Assembly (NCBI GenBank): GCA_003149635.1 | Contig: QCWI01000016.1 | Location: forward strand, 1-64,000 | Length of the DNA stretch: 64,000 nt | Origin: Fluviicola sp. XM-24bin1 | GTDB lineage: Bacteria > Bacteroidota > Bacteroidia > Flavobacteriales_D > Crocinitomicaceae | Direction: 5' to 3' | Shown here: piece after piece, positions 48,714 to 57,073 of the stretch | How positions within the stretch are numbered: position 1 is the stretch's first letter | Layout of the letters: each line of letters opens with the position of its first letter | The notes under the pieces: generated by a model | What the model was told of the DNA's origin: nothing | What the model saw: only the letters and a program-made list of their open reading frames with translations | Databases searched by the model: none | Program-made: the position numbers and the translations under genes

Positions 48714-48721
48714 AATCAAGA

Positions 48722-48752
48722 CACAAAAAAAGGAGGTTAAATGACCTCCTTT
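48722..48752 (-). terminator. intrinsic terminator of pdhB
   Basis: AAAGGAGGT (48729-48737) pairs with ACCTCCTTT (48744-48752), 6-base loop. On the minus strand it is followed by TTTTTGTGT, fitting termination of pdhB 20 bases after its stop codon; on the plus strand the T run is shorter (TTTCTG). Confidence 0.85.
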
Positions 48753-48771
48753 CTGTATCGTTAATCAAAGA

Positions 48772-49752
48772 TTAGTTTCTGTACAATGTTGATTTCACCG
48801 CATTCACAATGCGCTCAACATTTGGCAATGCCTCATCAATCAATGTTGGTGAGAATGCGAATGGTGTATCTGTTTGTGTCACACGCATTACCGGTGCGTC
48901 CAAATGATCAAATGCATAACGCTGCAAATGGTAAGCAATTTCAGAAGAGATAGAAGCCAATGGCCAAGACTCTTCCACTACCACACAACGATTTGTTTTC
49001 TTCACTGATTCAACAACTGCTGCGTAATCGATTGGACGAACGGTTCTTAAATCGATGATTTCACATTCAATTCCTTCTTTTGCCAAAGCGGCTGCAGCTT
49101 CGTGTGCTACTTTGATGATCTTTCCGAAAGTCACAATAGTCACACTGTGTCCTTTTCGTTTAATATCTGCAACTCCAATTGGAATGATGTATTCTCCCTC
49201 AGGAACTTCTCCTTTGTCTCCGTACATTTTCTCAGACTCCAAGAAAACTACAGGGTCTTCGTCGCGAATTGCTGCTTTCAACAATCCTTTAGCATCGTAA
49301 GGATTCGATGGTGTGATAACCTTCAAACCTGGTACGTGTGCATAAAACGCTTCGAAACTTTGAGAGTGCGTCGCAGCCAATTGCCCCGCTTGACCATTTC
49401 CTCCACGGAAAACGATCGGACAATGATATTGACCACCGGACATTTGCAACATTTTCGCTGCAGAGTTGATGATTTGATCCGCCGCCAAGATCGCGAAGTT
49501 CCATGTCATGAATTCAACGATAGGACGCAAACCGTTCATCGAAGCACCGACACCAATTCCTGAAAATCCTAACTCGGCAATCGGGGTATCGATTACTCGA
49601 TCCGGGCCGAATTCATCCAACATACCCTGGGAAACTTTATAAGCTCCATTGTATTCTGCTACCTCCTCACCCATTAGAAATACGCTTTTATCGGCACGCA
49701 TCTCCTCTGACATCGCCTCTCTTAAAGCCTCACGGAATTGTAATGTTTTCAT
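48772..49752 (-). CDS. pdhB: pyruvate dehydrogenase E1 component, beta subunit
   Basis: A 326-residue transketolase-like subunit. MKTLQFREALREAMSEEM, LMGEEVAEYNGAYKVSQGML (thiamine diphosphate-contacting glutamate), DTPIAELGFSGIGVGASMNG, and the C-terminal VVVEESWPLASISSEI are typical of PDH-type rather than branched-chain E1 beta. It decarboxylates pyruvate with PdhA and passes the acetyl group to E2. pdhA and E2 are not adjacent. It is divergent from etfB. Confidence 0.92.
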   Translation of the reverse strand: MKTLQFREALREAMSEEMRADKSVFLMGEEVAEYNGAYKVSQGMLDEFGPDRVIDTPIAELGFSGIGVGASMNGLRPIVEFMTWNFAILAADQIINSAAKMLQMSGGQYHCPIVFRGGNGQAGQLAATHSQSFEAFYAHVPGLKVITPSNPYDAKGLLKAAIRDEDPVVFLESEKMYGDKGEVPEGEYIIPIGVADIKRKGHSVTIVTFGKIIKVAHEAAAALAKEGIECEIIDLRTVRPIDYAAVVESVKKTNRCVVVEESWPLASISSEIAYHLQRYAFDHLDAPVMRVTQTDTPFAFSPTLIDEALPNVERIVNAVKSTLYRN

Positions 49753-50072
49753 GTTCGTAATTTAAACAGTCAAAATTAAGACAAAATAGGACGCCAAATG
49801 TACAAATTTCATGAATCACAAAAAAGAAATCTTCAAAGGAGTTAGTGTATTTTAAACAATAAGACTTCTATTCCTCTGTGAATCCGAGTATTTATTGCGT
49901 CCTCAGAGATTTCCTTGCACCAATCTTTAATCACATTTATCGCAACATTTGCCCTTAATTAGTTTGCAGCTTCCTGCAGAATTTGGATTTGTTCCCACAT
50001 CCGGCCTCGTTCCGCTATTTTTTCCGCTCAGAATTTGCTATTTTCGCGTTCGATTTTAAAGCAAAAAATCTC
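49753..50072. other. 320-base intergenic region between divergent pdhB and etfB
   Basis: Contains the promoter candidate of pdhB near 49795-49821 and presumably that of etfB, which I could not place. No ORF with coding features, no tRNA-like structure and no repeat was seen. A short TGCAG...CTGCA inverted repeat lies near 49965-49979. The etfB frame is open back to 49983, but those codons look non-coding. Confidence 0.5.
49795..49821 (-). promoter_or_regulatory. possible promoter of pdhB
   Basis: Minus-strand TACATTTG (49795-49802) with TTG (49819-49821); spacer 16 bp, one short of the usual range. A second weaker -7-like TAATTTTG is at 49771-49778. Confidence 0.35.
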
Positions 50073-50813
50073 ATGAAAATTCTTGTATGTATAAGTAAGT
50101 CTCCAGACACTACTTCTAAGATTGCGTTCACAGACGGTGATACGAAGTTTGATGAAAATGGAGTACAATATATTGTCAACCCTTACGACGAGTGGTACGC
50201 ATTGGTTCGTGCATTGGAATTGAAAGAAGCAGGAGGCGGAACAGTTTCCATCATCACTGTTGGAACAGCAGCAGACGACGCTATCATTCGTAAAGCACTT
50301 GCTATTGGAGCGGATGAAGCGGTACGTATCGACGCTGAGCCAACTGATGCTTATTTTACAGCGATGCAAATTGCAGAGTACGCGAAATCGAACGGATTTG
50401 ATTTGGTTTTGACAGGTAAAGAAACAATCAACTACAACGGTTCTCAAGTTGGAGGAATGATTGCAGAAGGAATGGAAGTTCCTTTTATTTCTTTGGCTTC
50501 TAAATTGGAAGTAAACGGATCTAGTGCAACTGCAGATGTTGAAATCGTTGGAGGAGTTCAAACTGTTGAATTCGGATTGCCAGCAGTTATTTCAGCAGCG
50601 AAAGGAATGGCAGAGCAACGTATTCCAAACATGCGTGGAATTATGGCAGCGAGAACAAAGCCTTTGAATGTTGTAGCACCTGCTGACGTTTCAGCGTTGA
50701 CTTCGTTCACTAGCTACGCTATGCCTCCTGCAAAATCAGAGTGCAAGATGATCGATCCAGAGAACATGGACGAATTGGTAGAATTGTTACACAACGAGGC
50801 GAAAGTCATTTAA
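50073..50813 (+). CDS. etfB: electron transfer flavoprotein beta subunit
   Basis: A 246-residue AMP-binding subunit of the ETF that takes electrons from acyl-CoA dehydrogenases. Start at 50073 gives MKILVCISKSPDTTSKIAFT; the 30 extra upstream codons show no similarity. Family segments: NPYDEWYALVRALELKEAGG, LALAIGADEA-type turn, LVLTGKETINYNGSQVGGMI, and PLPAVISAAKGMAEQRIPNM-like region. It is followed by etfA after an 85-base spacer with self-complementary words. Confidence 0.95.
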   Translation: MKILVCISKSPDTTSKIAFTDGDTKFDENGVQYIVNPYDEWYALVRALELKEAGGGTVSIITVGTAADDAIIRKALAIGADEAVRIDAEPTDAYFTAMQIAEYAKSNGFDLVLTGKETINYNGSQVGGMIAEGMEVPFISLASKLEVNGSSATADVEIVGGVQTVEFGLPAVISAAKGMAEQRIPNMRGIMAARTKPLNVVAPADVSALTSFTSYAMPPAKSECKMIDPENMDELVELLHNEAKVI

Positions 50814-50823
50814 GAATTAGAAT

Positions 50824-50885
50824 AAAGACTGAAAGAGTAAAGACAAAAGACTGTCTTTCTTCTTTTCTCTTTTCATCTTTTATCT
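50824..50885. repeat. self-complementary word spacer (AAAGACT type) between etfB and etfA
   Basis: AAAGACTGAAAGAGTAAAGA and AAAAGACTG are followed by TGTCTTT, CTTTTCTCTTTTCATC, giving a hairpin centred near 50850 (AAAGAC...GTCTTT). It is non-coding. Confidence 0.4.
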
Positions 50886-50898
50886 CAAAAAAGAAACT

Positions 50899-51837
50899 AT
50901 GTCAACATTAGTATATATCAACAGTAACGACGGCTTGGCGAAGAACGCTTTGGAAGCTGTTACTTATGGAAAGAAATTAGGTGGCGACGTAAACGTTGTG
51001 ACCACTGGTGGTGCTGACGAGGCAACTTTGGCTTCGTTGGGTGAGTATGGTGCCGGAAAAGTGATGGTAGATCGCTCGGTAACTTCTAACGATCCAGGAC
51101 AGATTGCAAACGTTGTTAAAGCTGCGGCTGAGGCTACAGGAGCAACAACAGTGATCTTCTCTCACGACTTCATCGCGAAAGCAGCAGCGCCACGTGTGTC
51201 TGTGAAATTGAAAGCGGGATTGGTAAGTGGAGCGATCGACGTGCCTGAAGGAAACAAAGTAAAAGTGAACGTATTCTCTGGAAAAGCTTTTGGATACGTT
51301 GAAGTAAATACTGACACGAAAATCATTTCATTGTTGCCGAACAGTTTCCAACCGGAAGCTGGCGGAAGCGCTTGTGGTGTTGAAGAATTCAACGGGAATG
51401 CAGGTGAAGCAGCAATCAAGGTGATTGAAACGAAAAAGCCAGAAGGTGATATTCCATTGCCAGAAGCTGAATTGGTTGTTTCTGCAGGTCGTGGATTGAA
51501 AGGTCCAGAGAACTGGGGAATGATTGAAGAATTGGCCTCTGAATTAGGAGCTGCGACAGCTTGTTCTCGTCCGGTTGCTGATATCGGATGGCGTCCTCAC
51601 CACGAGCACGTAGGACAAACGGGAGTTGCTATTCGTCCGAACCTTTACATCGCAGCAGGAATTTCTGGAGCAATTCAGCACCTTGCCGGAGTAAACGGAT
51701 CGAAGGTAATTGTTGTGGTAAACACCGACGCTGAAGCACCGTTCTTCAAAGCTGCAGATTACGGAATCGTGGGAGATGCATTCGAAGTTATTCCACGTTT
51801 GACAGAAGCTGTGAAGAATTTCAAAGCGGCTAATTAA
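50899..51837 (+). CDS. etfA: electron transfer flavoprotein alpha subunit
   Basis: A 312-residue FAD-binding subunit. The C-terminal FAD domain contains VVSAGRGLKGPENWGMIEEL, ATACSRPVADIGWRPHHEHV, GQTGVAIRPNLYIAAGISGA and VNTDAEAPFFKAADYGIVGD, which are family signatures. It passes electrons to ETF-quinone oxidoreductase. In operon with etfB. Confidence 0.96.
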   Translation: MSTLVYINSNDGLAKNALEAVTYGKKLGGDVNVVTTGGADEATLASLGEYGAGKVMVDRSVTSNDPGQIANVVKAAAEATGATTVIFSHDFIAKAAAPRVSVKLKAGLVSGAIDVPEGNKVKVNVFSGKAFGYVEVNTDTKIISLLPNSFQPEAGGSACGVEEFNGNAGEAAIKVIETKKPEGDIPLPEAELVVSAGRGLKGPENWGMIEELASELGAATACSRPVADIGWRPHHEHVGQTGVAIRPNLYIAAGISGAIQHLAGVNGSKVIVVVNTDAEAPFFKAADYGIVGDAFEVIPRLTEAVKNFKAAN

Positions 51838-51910
51838 TAAGAAGTAGTATTTTTATAGCATCAGGGAGGCCCCAAAGCTTCCCTGATTGTTTGAAACGCC
51901 GAGCCGCACC

Positions 51911-52507
51911 ATGGAAAAAATAAAACTCGAAATTGTTGGACTTTCTTATAGTCAAACGCAATCTGGCGCTTACGCTTTGGTACTTTCTGAGGCCAACGGC
52001 AAACGTCGACTTCCGATTATCATTGGAGGATTTGAAGCGCAGGCCATTGCAATCGAGTTAGAGAAAATGGTACCGACCCGTCCATTGACTCACGATCTTT
52101 TCAAGAATTTTGCACAAGCTTTCGAAATCACTGTAAAAGAAGTGGTGATTTACAATTTGGTGGAGGGCATCTTCTACTCCAAATTGGTGTGTGAGCAAAA
52201 CGGCGAAACACTGGAAATTGACGCACGAACATCTGATGCCATCGCGATTGGTGTTCGATTCAATTGTCCAGTTTATACATATGAATCCATTCTTTCCAGC
52301 GCTGGTATCATGCTAGACGAAAACGAAGGCGAAGAAGACTTAATCGCGGAAAGTATGGAAGAAGAACCCGTTGAAAGTGGAAGCGGATCGTTAGAATCGC
52401 TTACAGACGACGAACTGAATCAACAAATACAAGAAGCCGTAGACAATGAAGACTACGAACTTGCTTCGAAAATCCGAGACGAACTAAACAGGCGCTCGAG
52501 CAATTAA
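51911..52507 (+). CDS. bifunctional nuclease (BFN/DUF151) family protein with UVR motif
   Basis: A 198-residue protein. ATG at 51911 is preferred over TTG at 51887. Residues 1-140 form the BFN domain (VLSEANGKRRLPIIIGGFEA, RPLTHDLFKNFAQAFEI, LEIDARTSDAIAIGVRFNCP), reported in plants to have RNase and DNase activity. An acidic linker (EDLIAESMEEEPVESGSGS) leads to a C-terminal UVR-like helix pair (LNQQIQEAVDNEDYELASKI), as in UvrB/UvrC and protein-arginine kinase activators. It follows etfA and is 4 bases from the nucleoside transporter gene. Confidence 0.85.
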   Translation: MEKIKLEIVGLSYSQTQSGAYALVLSEANGKRRLPIIIGGFEAQAIAIELEKMVPTRPLTHDLFKNFAQAFEITVKEVVIYNLVEGIFYSKLVCEQNGETLEIDARTSDAIAIGVRFNCPVYTYESILSSAGIMLDENEGEEDLIAESMEEEPVESGSGSLESLTDDELNQQIQEAVDNEDYELASKIRDELNRRSSN

Positions 52508-52511
52508 CCTT

Positions 52512-54269
52512 TTGAAATTAATTTCTTACATACTACTCCTTCCCATTTTATTTTTGGGTTATTCGTCGGCGACGGCTCAGGACATTACACCTGAAAACCT
52601 AGAGGGAATCTGGACATCCAAAGGAAAGAAACATTTCATAGAATTTACCGGAGACCAGTTCAAACATAACTTTGGCAAGGCAAAAGATACCATTAAAGGT
52701 GCATGGACGCTGAACGGAAGTGAGCTGCGATTGGTACAAGAGCTGGACATCATTCAAAACATTGATTCAACAGTATTGGTGCGCGAAGGAAGCACTTCGA
52801 AAATCTTACATTATAGCGATGGTGCTCACGTTGCAACAACCATTGGAGATTCTCTCGTTCAGGAAATCGGAGTTCAAAACGTTACTGTTACCAAGAAAAA
52901 AACGGGAATCTCATTAAAAGGTGAAGGAATCAATGCAACGGTTTATCAGCCTACTGTGATCGATCCCAATGATGGAATGACTTTCAACTTCATGTCCGTT
53001 TTACGCGGATTACTGGGCATGGCGTTTTTAATTTTCATAGCCTACTTGTTTAGCGCCAATAGAAGTGCTATTAATTGGAATTTGATTGGAAAGGGGCTCG
53101 CTCTCCAGTTTATCATTGCATTTTTAGTACTTAAAGTGCCTTTCGTAGCAGCTGGTTTCGATTGGATCAGTCGCGCTTTCGTGAAAGTTATTGAACAAAC
53201 CGATGCCGGTGTTCGTTTCCTATTCACCAGTATGGAATCGGGGACGATGGAATCCTCTTTGATCAACTTTGCGTTCACGGTATTACCAACCATCATTTTC
53301 TTCTCGGCATTAGTAAGCCTTTTTTACTATTGGGGAATTCTCCAGAAAATCGTTTACGGTTTCGCCTGGATTATGAAGCGTTTCATGAAATTATCGGGAG
53401 CAGAAAGTCTGGCGGCAGCTGGCAATGTCTTTTTAGGTCAAACAGAAGCACCATTGTTGGTGAAGCCTTACTTACCGAAAATGACCAAGTCCGAAATCAT
53501 GTGTTTGATGACAGGTGGAATGGCGACCATTGCAGGTGGTGTTCTAGCCGCATATGTTGGATTCTTGGGAGATGGCGATCCTGCACAAAAAGCCTTTTTT
53601 GCTAAGCATTTATTAACCGCCTCCATCATCTCTGCCCCAGCAGCAATCATTGCTGCGAAAATTTTAGTACCAGAAACGGAGCCAATCAATGAAAAACTTT
53701 CCATTTCAAAAGAGAAATTAGGAGCTAATGCCCTAGAAGCAATCTCCAATGGTACGTCGGATGGATTAAAACTGGCAGTAAACGTTGGAGCCATGCTTCT
53801 TGTTTTTACAGCGCTTATGTTCTTTGGTAACACTATCCTTGATTATATCGGAAGATGGACGGGATTGAACGAGATGATTGCTGCAGGTGGCGTGTACTCA
53901 GGATTATCTTTTGAATTCTTACTCGGTTACGCATGTAGACCTGTTGTGTGGATGATGGGCGTCGATTGGGCCGATTCCGTGTATGTTGGAGAATTACTCG
54001 GAACCAAAACCATCCTGAACGAATTTGTGGCTTATCCTAGACTGGGAGACATGAAGAGTGAAGGAATGCTTAGTCAAAAGTCTATTATTATGAGTACCTA
54101 CATGCTCTGTGGGTTCGCCAATTTCGCATCTATCGGCATTCAGATTGGTGGAATTGGTTCATTGATACCTAACAGAAAAGGACTTTTATCCAAGCTCGGA
54201 GTCCGTGCACTCATTGGAGGAACCATCGCCTGTTTGCTTACCGCGGTGATCGTTGGGATGACGCTTTAA
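52512..54269 (+). CDS. concentrative nucleoside transporter (CNT/NupC) with N-terminal periplasmic domain
   Basis: A 585-residue transporter. TTG at 52512 must be the start codon: it opens directly into a signal-like segment (MKLISYILLLPILFLGYSSA) with no suitable ATG nearby. Residues ~25-150 are a soluble beta-rich, lipocalin-like domain (LEGIWTSKGKKHFIEFTGDQ). The CNT core (~165-585) has FSALVSLFYYWGILQ, VFLGQTEAPLLVKPYL, the GGMATIAGGVLAAYVGFLGD repeat, and a C-terminal segment YMLCGFANFASIGIQIGG, with the QTEAP and CGFANF motifs that bind nucleoside and Na+. It imports nucleosides with Na+ or H+. Typical bacterial CNTs are ~400 residues without the extra domain. Confidence 0.88.
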   Translation: MKLISYILLLPILFLGYSSATAQDITPENLEGIWTSKGKKHFIEFTGDQFKHNFGKAKDTIKGAWTLNGSELRLVQELDIIQNIDSTVLVREGSTSKILHYSDGAHVATTIGDSLVQEIGVQNVTVTKKKTGISLKGEGINATVYQPTVIDPNDGMTFNFMSVLRGLLGMAFLIFIAYLFSANRSAINWNLIGKGLALQFIIAFLVLKVPFVAAGFDWISRAFVKVIEQTDAGVRFLFTSMESGTMESSLINFAFTVLPTIIFFSALVSLFYYWGILQKIVYGFAWIMKRFMKLSGAESLAAAGNVFLGQTEAPLLVKPYLPKMTKSEIMCLMTGGMATIAGGVLAAYVGFLGDGDPAQKAFFAKHLLTASIISAPAAIIAAKILVPETEPINEKLSISKEKLGANALEAISNGTSDGLKLAVNVGAMLLVFTALMFFGNTILDYIGRWTGLNEMIAAGGVYSGLSFEFLLGYACRPVVWMMGVDWADSVYVGELLGTKTILNEFVAYPRLGDMKSEGMLSQKSIIMSTYMLCGFANFASIGIQIGGIGSLIPNRKGLLSKLGVRALIGGTIACLLTAVIVGMTL

Positions 54270-54305
54270 AAGTTCATTACCCTATTATTACAATTCTAGC
54301 ATTTT

Positions 54306-54449
54306 TTACCACAAAAGCACAAGGCCACAGTGGCTTTGAGCACCGAGATGTACAAGGACACAAGATTATGACAACGTCATAATCCTTCGTGCACTATCAG
54401 CTATATACTTCTCATATATTTTAATCGTGTCTTTGTGCCACCGTGGTAA
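54306..54449. repeat. inverted-repeat-bounded intergenic element
   Basis: TTACCACAAAAGCACAAGGC (54306-54325) is partly complementary to the segment ending GCCACCGTGGTAA (54427-54449). Inside lie the words CCACAGTGG and GCACCGAGATGTACAAGGAC and a perfect 8-bp hairpin ATTATGAC-AAC-GTCATAAT (54365-54383). It fills the gap between the transporter and the LuxE-like gene. Confidence 0.4.
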
Positions 54450-54467
54450 TCAATCTTTCGGCCCTCA

Positions 54468-54486
54468 CCCTTCGAGTGCCTCAGGG
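54468..54486 (+). repeat. dispersed intergenic hairpin repeat, copy 4 with compensatory change
   Basis: CCCT-TC-GAG-TGC-CTC-AGGG. Relative to the other copies the second base of the outer stem is C instead of A and its partner is G instead of T, so pairing is kept. This supports a conserved RNA or DNA hairpin. It lies 29 bases upstream of the LuxE-like gene. Confidence 0.7.
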
Positions 54487-54502
54487 TTCGGAAATTCATC
54501 AT

Positions 54503-54510
54503 TACCTTTG
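54503..54510 (+). promoter_or_regulatory. -7 box adjacent to the LuxE-like start codon
   Basis: TACCTTTG followed by C is a match to the extended TAnnTTTGC box, 4 bases before the ATG at 54515. No TTG in the usual window. It supports 54515 rather than 54443 as the start and predicts a leaderless mRNA. Confidence 0.4.
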
Positions 54511-54514
54511 CCAC

Positions 54515-55480
54515 ATGCATCCGCTAGAAGAACGTATTCGCACTTTTTATGGCTCCGATTTTGAAGCGTTGGCATTGGAGGTCTTCCATTATCAATATGA
54601 GCATGTTGGTGCGTATGGTGAGTATTGCGATTATTCGGGTAGAACAAATCCAAACACATTAGAAGAGATTCCGTTCCTGCCCATTCGATTCTTCAAAAGT
54701 CATGAGATCATCTCAAGTGAATTGAAAGCAGAAGTTGTTTTCAAAAGTAGCGGAACAGGAGGCGAAAGGAGCTCTCATCTCATCGGTTCCACAGACTTGT
54801 ATTGTAATACCTTTCGCAAGATTTACAGGAATCAAATGGGTGATCCGAAAGATCAAGTCATACTTGCATTACTTCCGAATTATTTGGAGCAGGGCGAATC
54901 TAGTTTGGTGTACATGGTCGATCATTTGATTCAAGACACGCAATCTGACTTATCCGGCTTCTTCCTCAACGAATACGATGCATTGATAGATCGTTATCAA
55001 AAGGCAGTCGCATCAGGAAAAAAAGTAGTGATATTCGGAGTGTCCTACGCATTACTTGATCTCGCAGAAAGACATCCAGACCTATCAGAGGCTACCATAA
55101 TTGAAACAGGCGGCATGAAAGGTCGTCGCAAGGAAATGACGAAAGCCGAACTACATCAGGAATTGAAGCTTGGATTGAATTGTGATCACATTTCATCGGA
55201 ATACGGAATGACGGAATTGCTGTCTCAAGGATACAGTCAAAAAGACGGATTATTTGTTCCGGGCAGTACGATGAAAATCTTGATTCGGGAAGTCAACGAT
55301 CCGTTTCACTTCCTTCCAAATGGAAAGACGGGCGGGATCAACATCATCGATTTGGCCAATTTGTACAGTTGCTCTTTTATTGAAACGCAAGATCTTGGAA
55401 AACTGCACGAGAACGGATTTGAAATCATGGGGCGCTTTGATCATTCCGATCTCCGCGGCTGCAATTTGTTGGTGCAGTAA
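54515..55480 (+). CDS. LuxE-like acyl-protein synthetase family protein
   Basis: A 321-residue member of the LuxE/acyl-adenylating group. The start at 54515 (MHPLEERIRTFYGSDFEAL) is used; the upstream extension covers the hairpin repeat. The ATP/adenylate motif FKSSGTGGERSSH (~75-87) and SSEYGMTELLSQGYS (~228-242) are visible, with TGGMKGRRKEM near 199. LuxE activates fatty acids in bioluminescence, but no lux genes are here; such stand-alone proteins in Bacteroidota probably activate another carboxylate, so function is unknown. It heads a run of four same-strand genes. Confidence 0.75.
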   Translation: MHPLEERIRTFYGSDFEALALEVFHYQYEHVGAYGEYCDYSGRTNPNTLEEIPFLPIRFFKSHEIISSELKAEVVFKSSGTGGERSSHLIGSTDLYCNTFRKIYRNQMGDPKDQVILALLPNYLEQGESSLVYMVDHLIQDTQSDLSGFFLNEYDALIDRYQKAVASGKKVVIFGVSYALLDLAERHPDLSEATIIETGGMKGRRKEMTKAELHQELKLGLNCDHISSEYGMTELLSQGYSQKDGLFVPGSTMKILIREVNDPFHFLPNGKTGGINIIDLANLYSCSFIETQDLGKLHENGFEIMGRFDHSDLRGCNLLVQ

Positions 55481-55498
55481 TTTCCGTACTTTTATTCC

Positions 55499-55891
55499 AT
55501 GGAAACGCAAACCTTATTAATTCTAATTGCCATTGGAGTTGGTGCCGGAATCCTAAGTGGATTTGTAGGTGTTGGCGGCGGAGTGATCATCGTTCCGGCC
55601 TTGTTATATACCTTCAGTATGTCGCAGTATGAAGCACAAGGTACCAGCCTATTCGTTTTGCTATTGCCCGTAGGAATACTCGCGGTTCGAAACTATTGGG
55701 TTTCAGGAAACATCAACTGGAAATTTGGAATGATCGTAGCCCTAACGTTTGTTGCGGGCGGATACATCGGTTCCAAACTGGCTTTGCGGATCAATCCGGC
55801 GATTGTGAAATTGGTATTTGGCGTTTTAATGGCATACGTTTCCATCCGCATGATTTCGTCAGGAATTAAGACTTTGAACAATGACTTCTGA
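55499..55891 (+). CDS. half-size TSUP (TauE/SafE) family membrane protein
   Basis: A 130-residue protein with four hydrophobic helices. The N-terminal IAIGVGAGILSGFVGVGGGVIIVP is the glycine-rich TSUP motif, and GGYIGSKLALRINPAIVKLVFGVLM is the helix-3/4 segment. Full-length TSUP proteins have two such halves (~250 residues); a half-size form would have to dimerise. Members export sulfite, sulfoacetate or other anions. It overlaps the next gene by 11 bases. Confidence 0.8.
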   Translation: METQTLLILIAIGVGAGILSGFVGVGGGVIIVPALLYTFSMSQYEAQGTSLFVLLLPVGILAVRNYWVSGNINWKFGMIVALTFVAGGYIGSKLALRINPAIVKLVFGVLMAYVSIRMISSGIKTLNNDF

Positions 55892-57071
55892 ACTTAAAGA
55901 CAGCATAAAATCAATTGCCGATCGCATTTACGAAAAAGTGCGTGGTTACCGCGAACATTTGCATGCACACCCTGAGCTTTCGTATCAAGAGCATGAAACG
56001 ATGAAATTCGTGAGCGAACAATTGACTCCTCTCGGTATTGCGCATGAAGCGGGTGTCGGTGAAACAGGTATTGTTGGGATTATTCGTGGTGATCATCATG
56101 ATGCCAATGCCTCATGCGTAGCATTGCGCGCTGACTTGGATGCATTACCCATTTTGGAAGCCAATGATGTTCCGTACAAATCAAAAGTTGATGGTGTCAT
56201 GCACGCTTGCGGTCACGATGTTCACACTTCTGTATTGCTTGGAGCGGCCGAAATCTTGAATGAAATTCGAAACGAATTACCTCAGCCTGTCAAGTTGATT
56301 TTCCAACCAGGTGAAGAGAAAAACCCAGGTGGAGCGACATATATGATTCGTGACGGTGCATTGGAAAACCCAAAAGTGGATCGCATTTTTGCTTTGCACG
56401 TTTTCCCAGACATGCCAACCGGCGAGGTCGGATTCAAAGAAGGATTATACATGGCATCTTGCGATGAAGTGCACCTGACTGTTATAGGGAAAGGAGGGCA
56501 TGGTGCTACACCGCATCGATGCATCGATCCTATTTTTACCGGAGCGGAGATTATCACTTCGTTACAACAAATCGTGAGTCGTAAGTGCGACCCGAAGATT
56601 CCGTGCGTATTATCATTCGGGCATTTTGAGGCATTAGGAGCAACAAACGTAATTCCTGAAAAAGCGCATATCAAGGGAACCTTCCGAACCATGAACGAAC
56701 CTTGGCGCGAGGAAGCATTGCAACTCATTGAAAACAGCATTCGAAGTATTGCGCAATCGAACGGAGCGGAAGTCGATTTGAATATCAGCAGAGGTTATCC
56801 ATATTTGGAAAATCATCCTGAAACTACAGCTAAAATGAGAGAACTATCGAAGGAGTATTTGGGAGAAGATGTCGTTCATGACCTACCCATTCGACTTACT
56901 GCTGAAGATTTTTCGTATTACTCACAAGAAGTTCCTGCTTGTTTCTTCCGACTAGGCGTACGAAACGAAGAAAAAGGAATTGTTCATGGTGTGCACCATC
57001 CGCGATTTGATATCGATCCGGAAGCATTACGTATTGGAATACAAATGATGGCTTTGGCTCCTTTCAGTTAA
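55881..57071 (+). CDS. M20-family amidohydrolase (N-acyl-amino acid amidohydrolase type)
   Basis: A 396-residue zinc-dependent hydrolase. Metal-binding segments: HACGHDVHTS (~110-119), QPGEEKNPGGA (~141-151) with the catalytic Glu pair, and HALHVFPDM-type FALHVF near 175. The dimerisation domain follows (GKGGHGATPHRCIDPI), and AEDFSYYSQEVPACFFRLG near the end holds another metal ligand. It hydrolyses acylated amino acids or aminobenzoyl-type amides; the substrate is unknown. It starts inside the TSUP gene and is followed 2 bases later by a lipoprotein gene. Confidence 0.88.
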   Translation: MTSELKDSIKSIADRIYEKVRGYREHLHAHPELSYQEHETMKFVSEQLTPLGIAHEAGVGETGIVGIIRGDHHDANASCVALRADLDALPILEANDVPYKSKVDGVMHACGHDVHTSVLLGAAEILNEIRNELPQPVKLIFQPGEEKNPGGATYMIRDGALENPKVDRIFALHVFPDMPTGEVGFKEGLYMASCDEVHLTVIGKGGHGATPHRCIDPIFTGAEIITSLQQIVSRKCDPKIPCVLSFGHFEALGATNVIPEKAHIKGTFRTMNEPWREEALQLIENSIRSIAQSNGAEVDLNISRGYPYLENHPETTAKMRELSKEYLGEDVVHDLPIRLTAEDFSYYSQEVPACFFRLGVRNEEKGIVHGVHHPRFDIDPEALRIGIQMMALAPFS

Positions 57072-57073
57072 TT

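Noticed and set aside
54443-54514. 24-codon extension of the LuxE-like frame
   Set aside because: It runs through the dispersed hairpin repeat; a -7 promoter box lies between it and the ATG at 54515.
55499-55891. TSUP gene as a truncated pseudogene
   Set aside because: It is half the usual length, but the frame is intact, translationally overlapped with the next gene, and half-size TSUP proteins are known, so it is kept as a gene.
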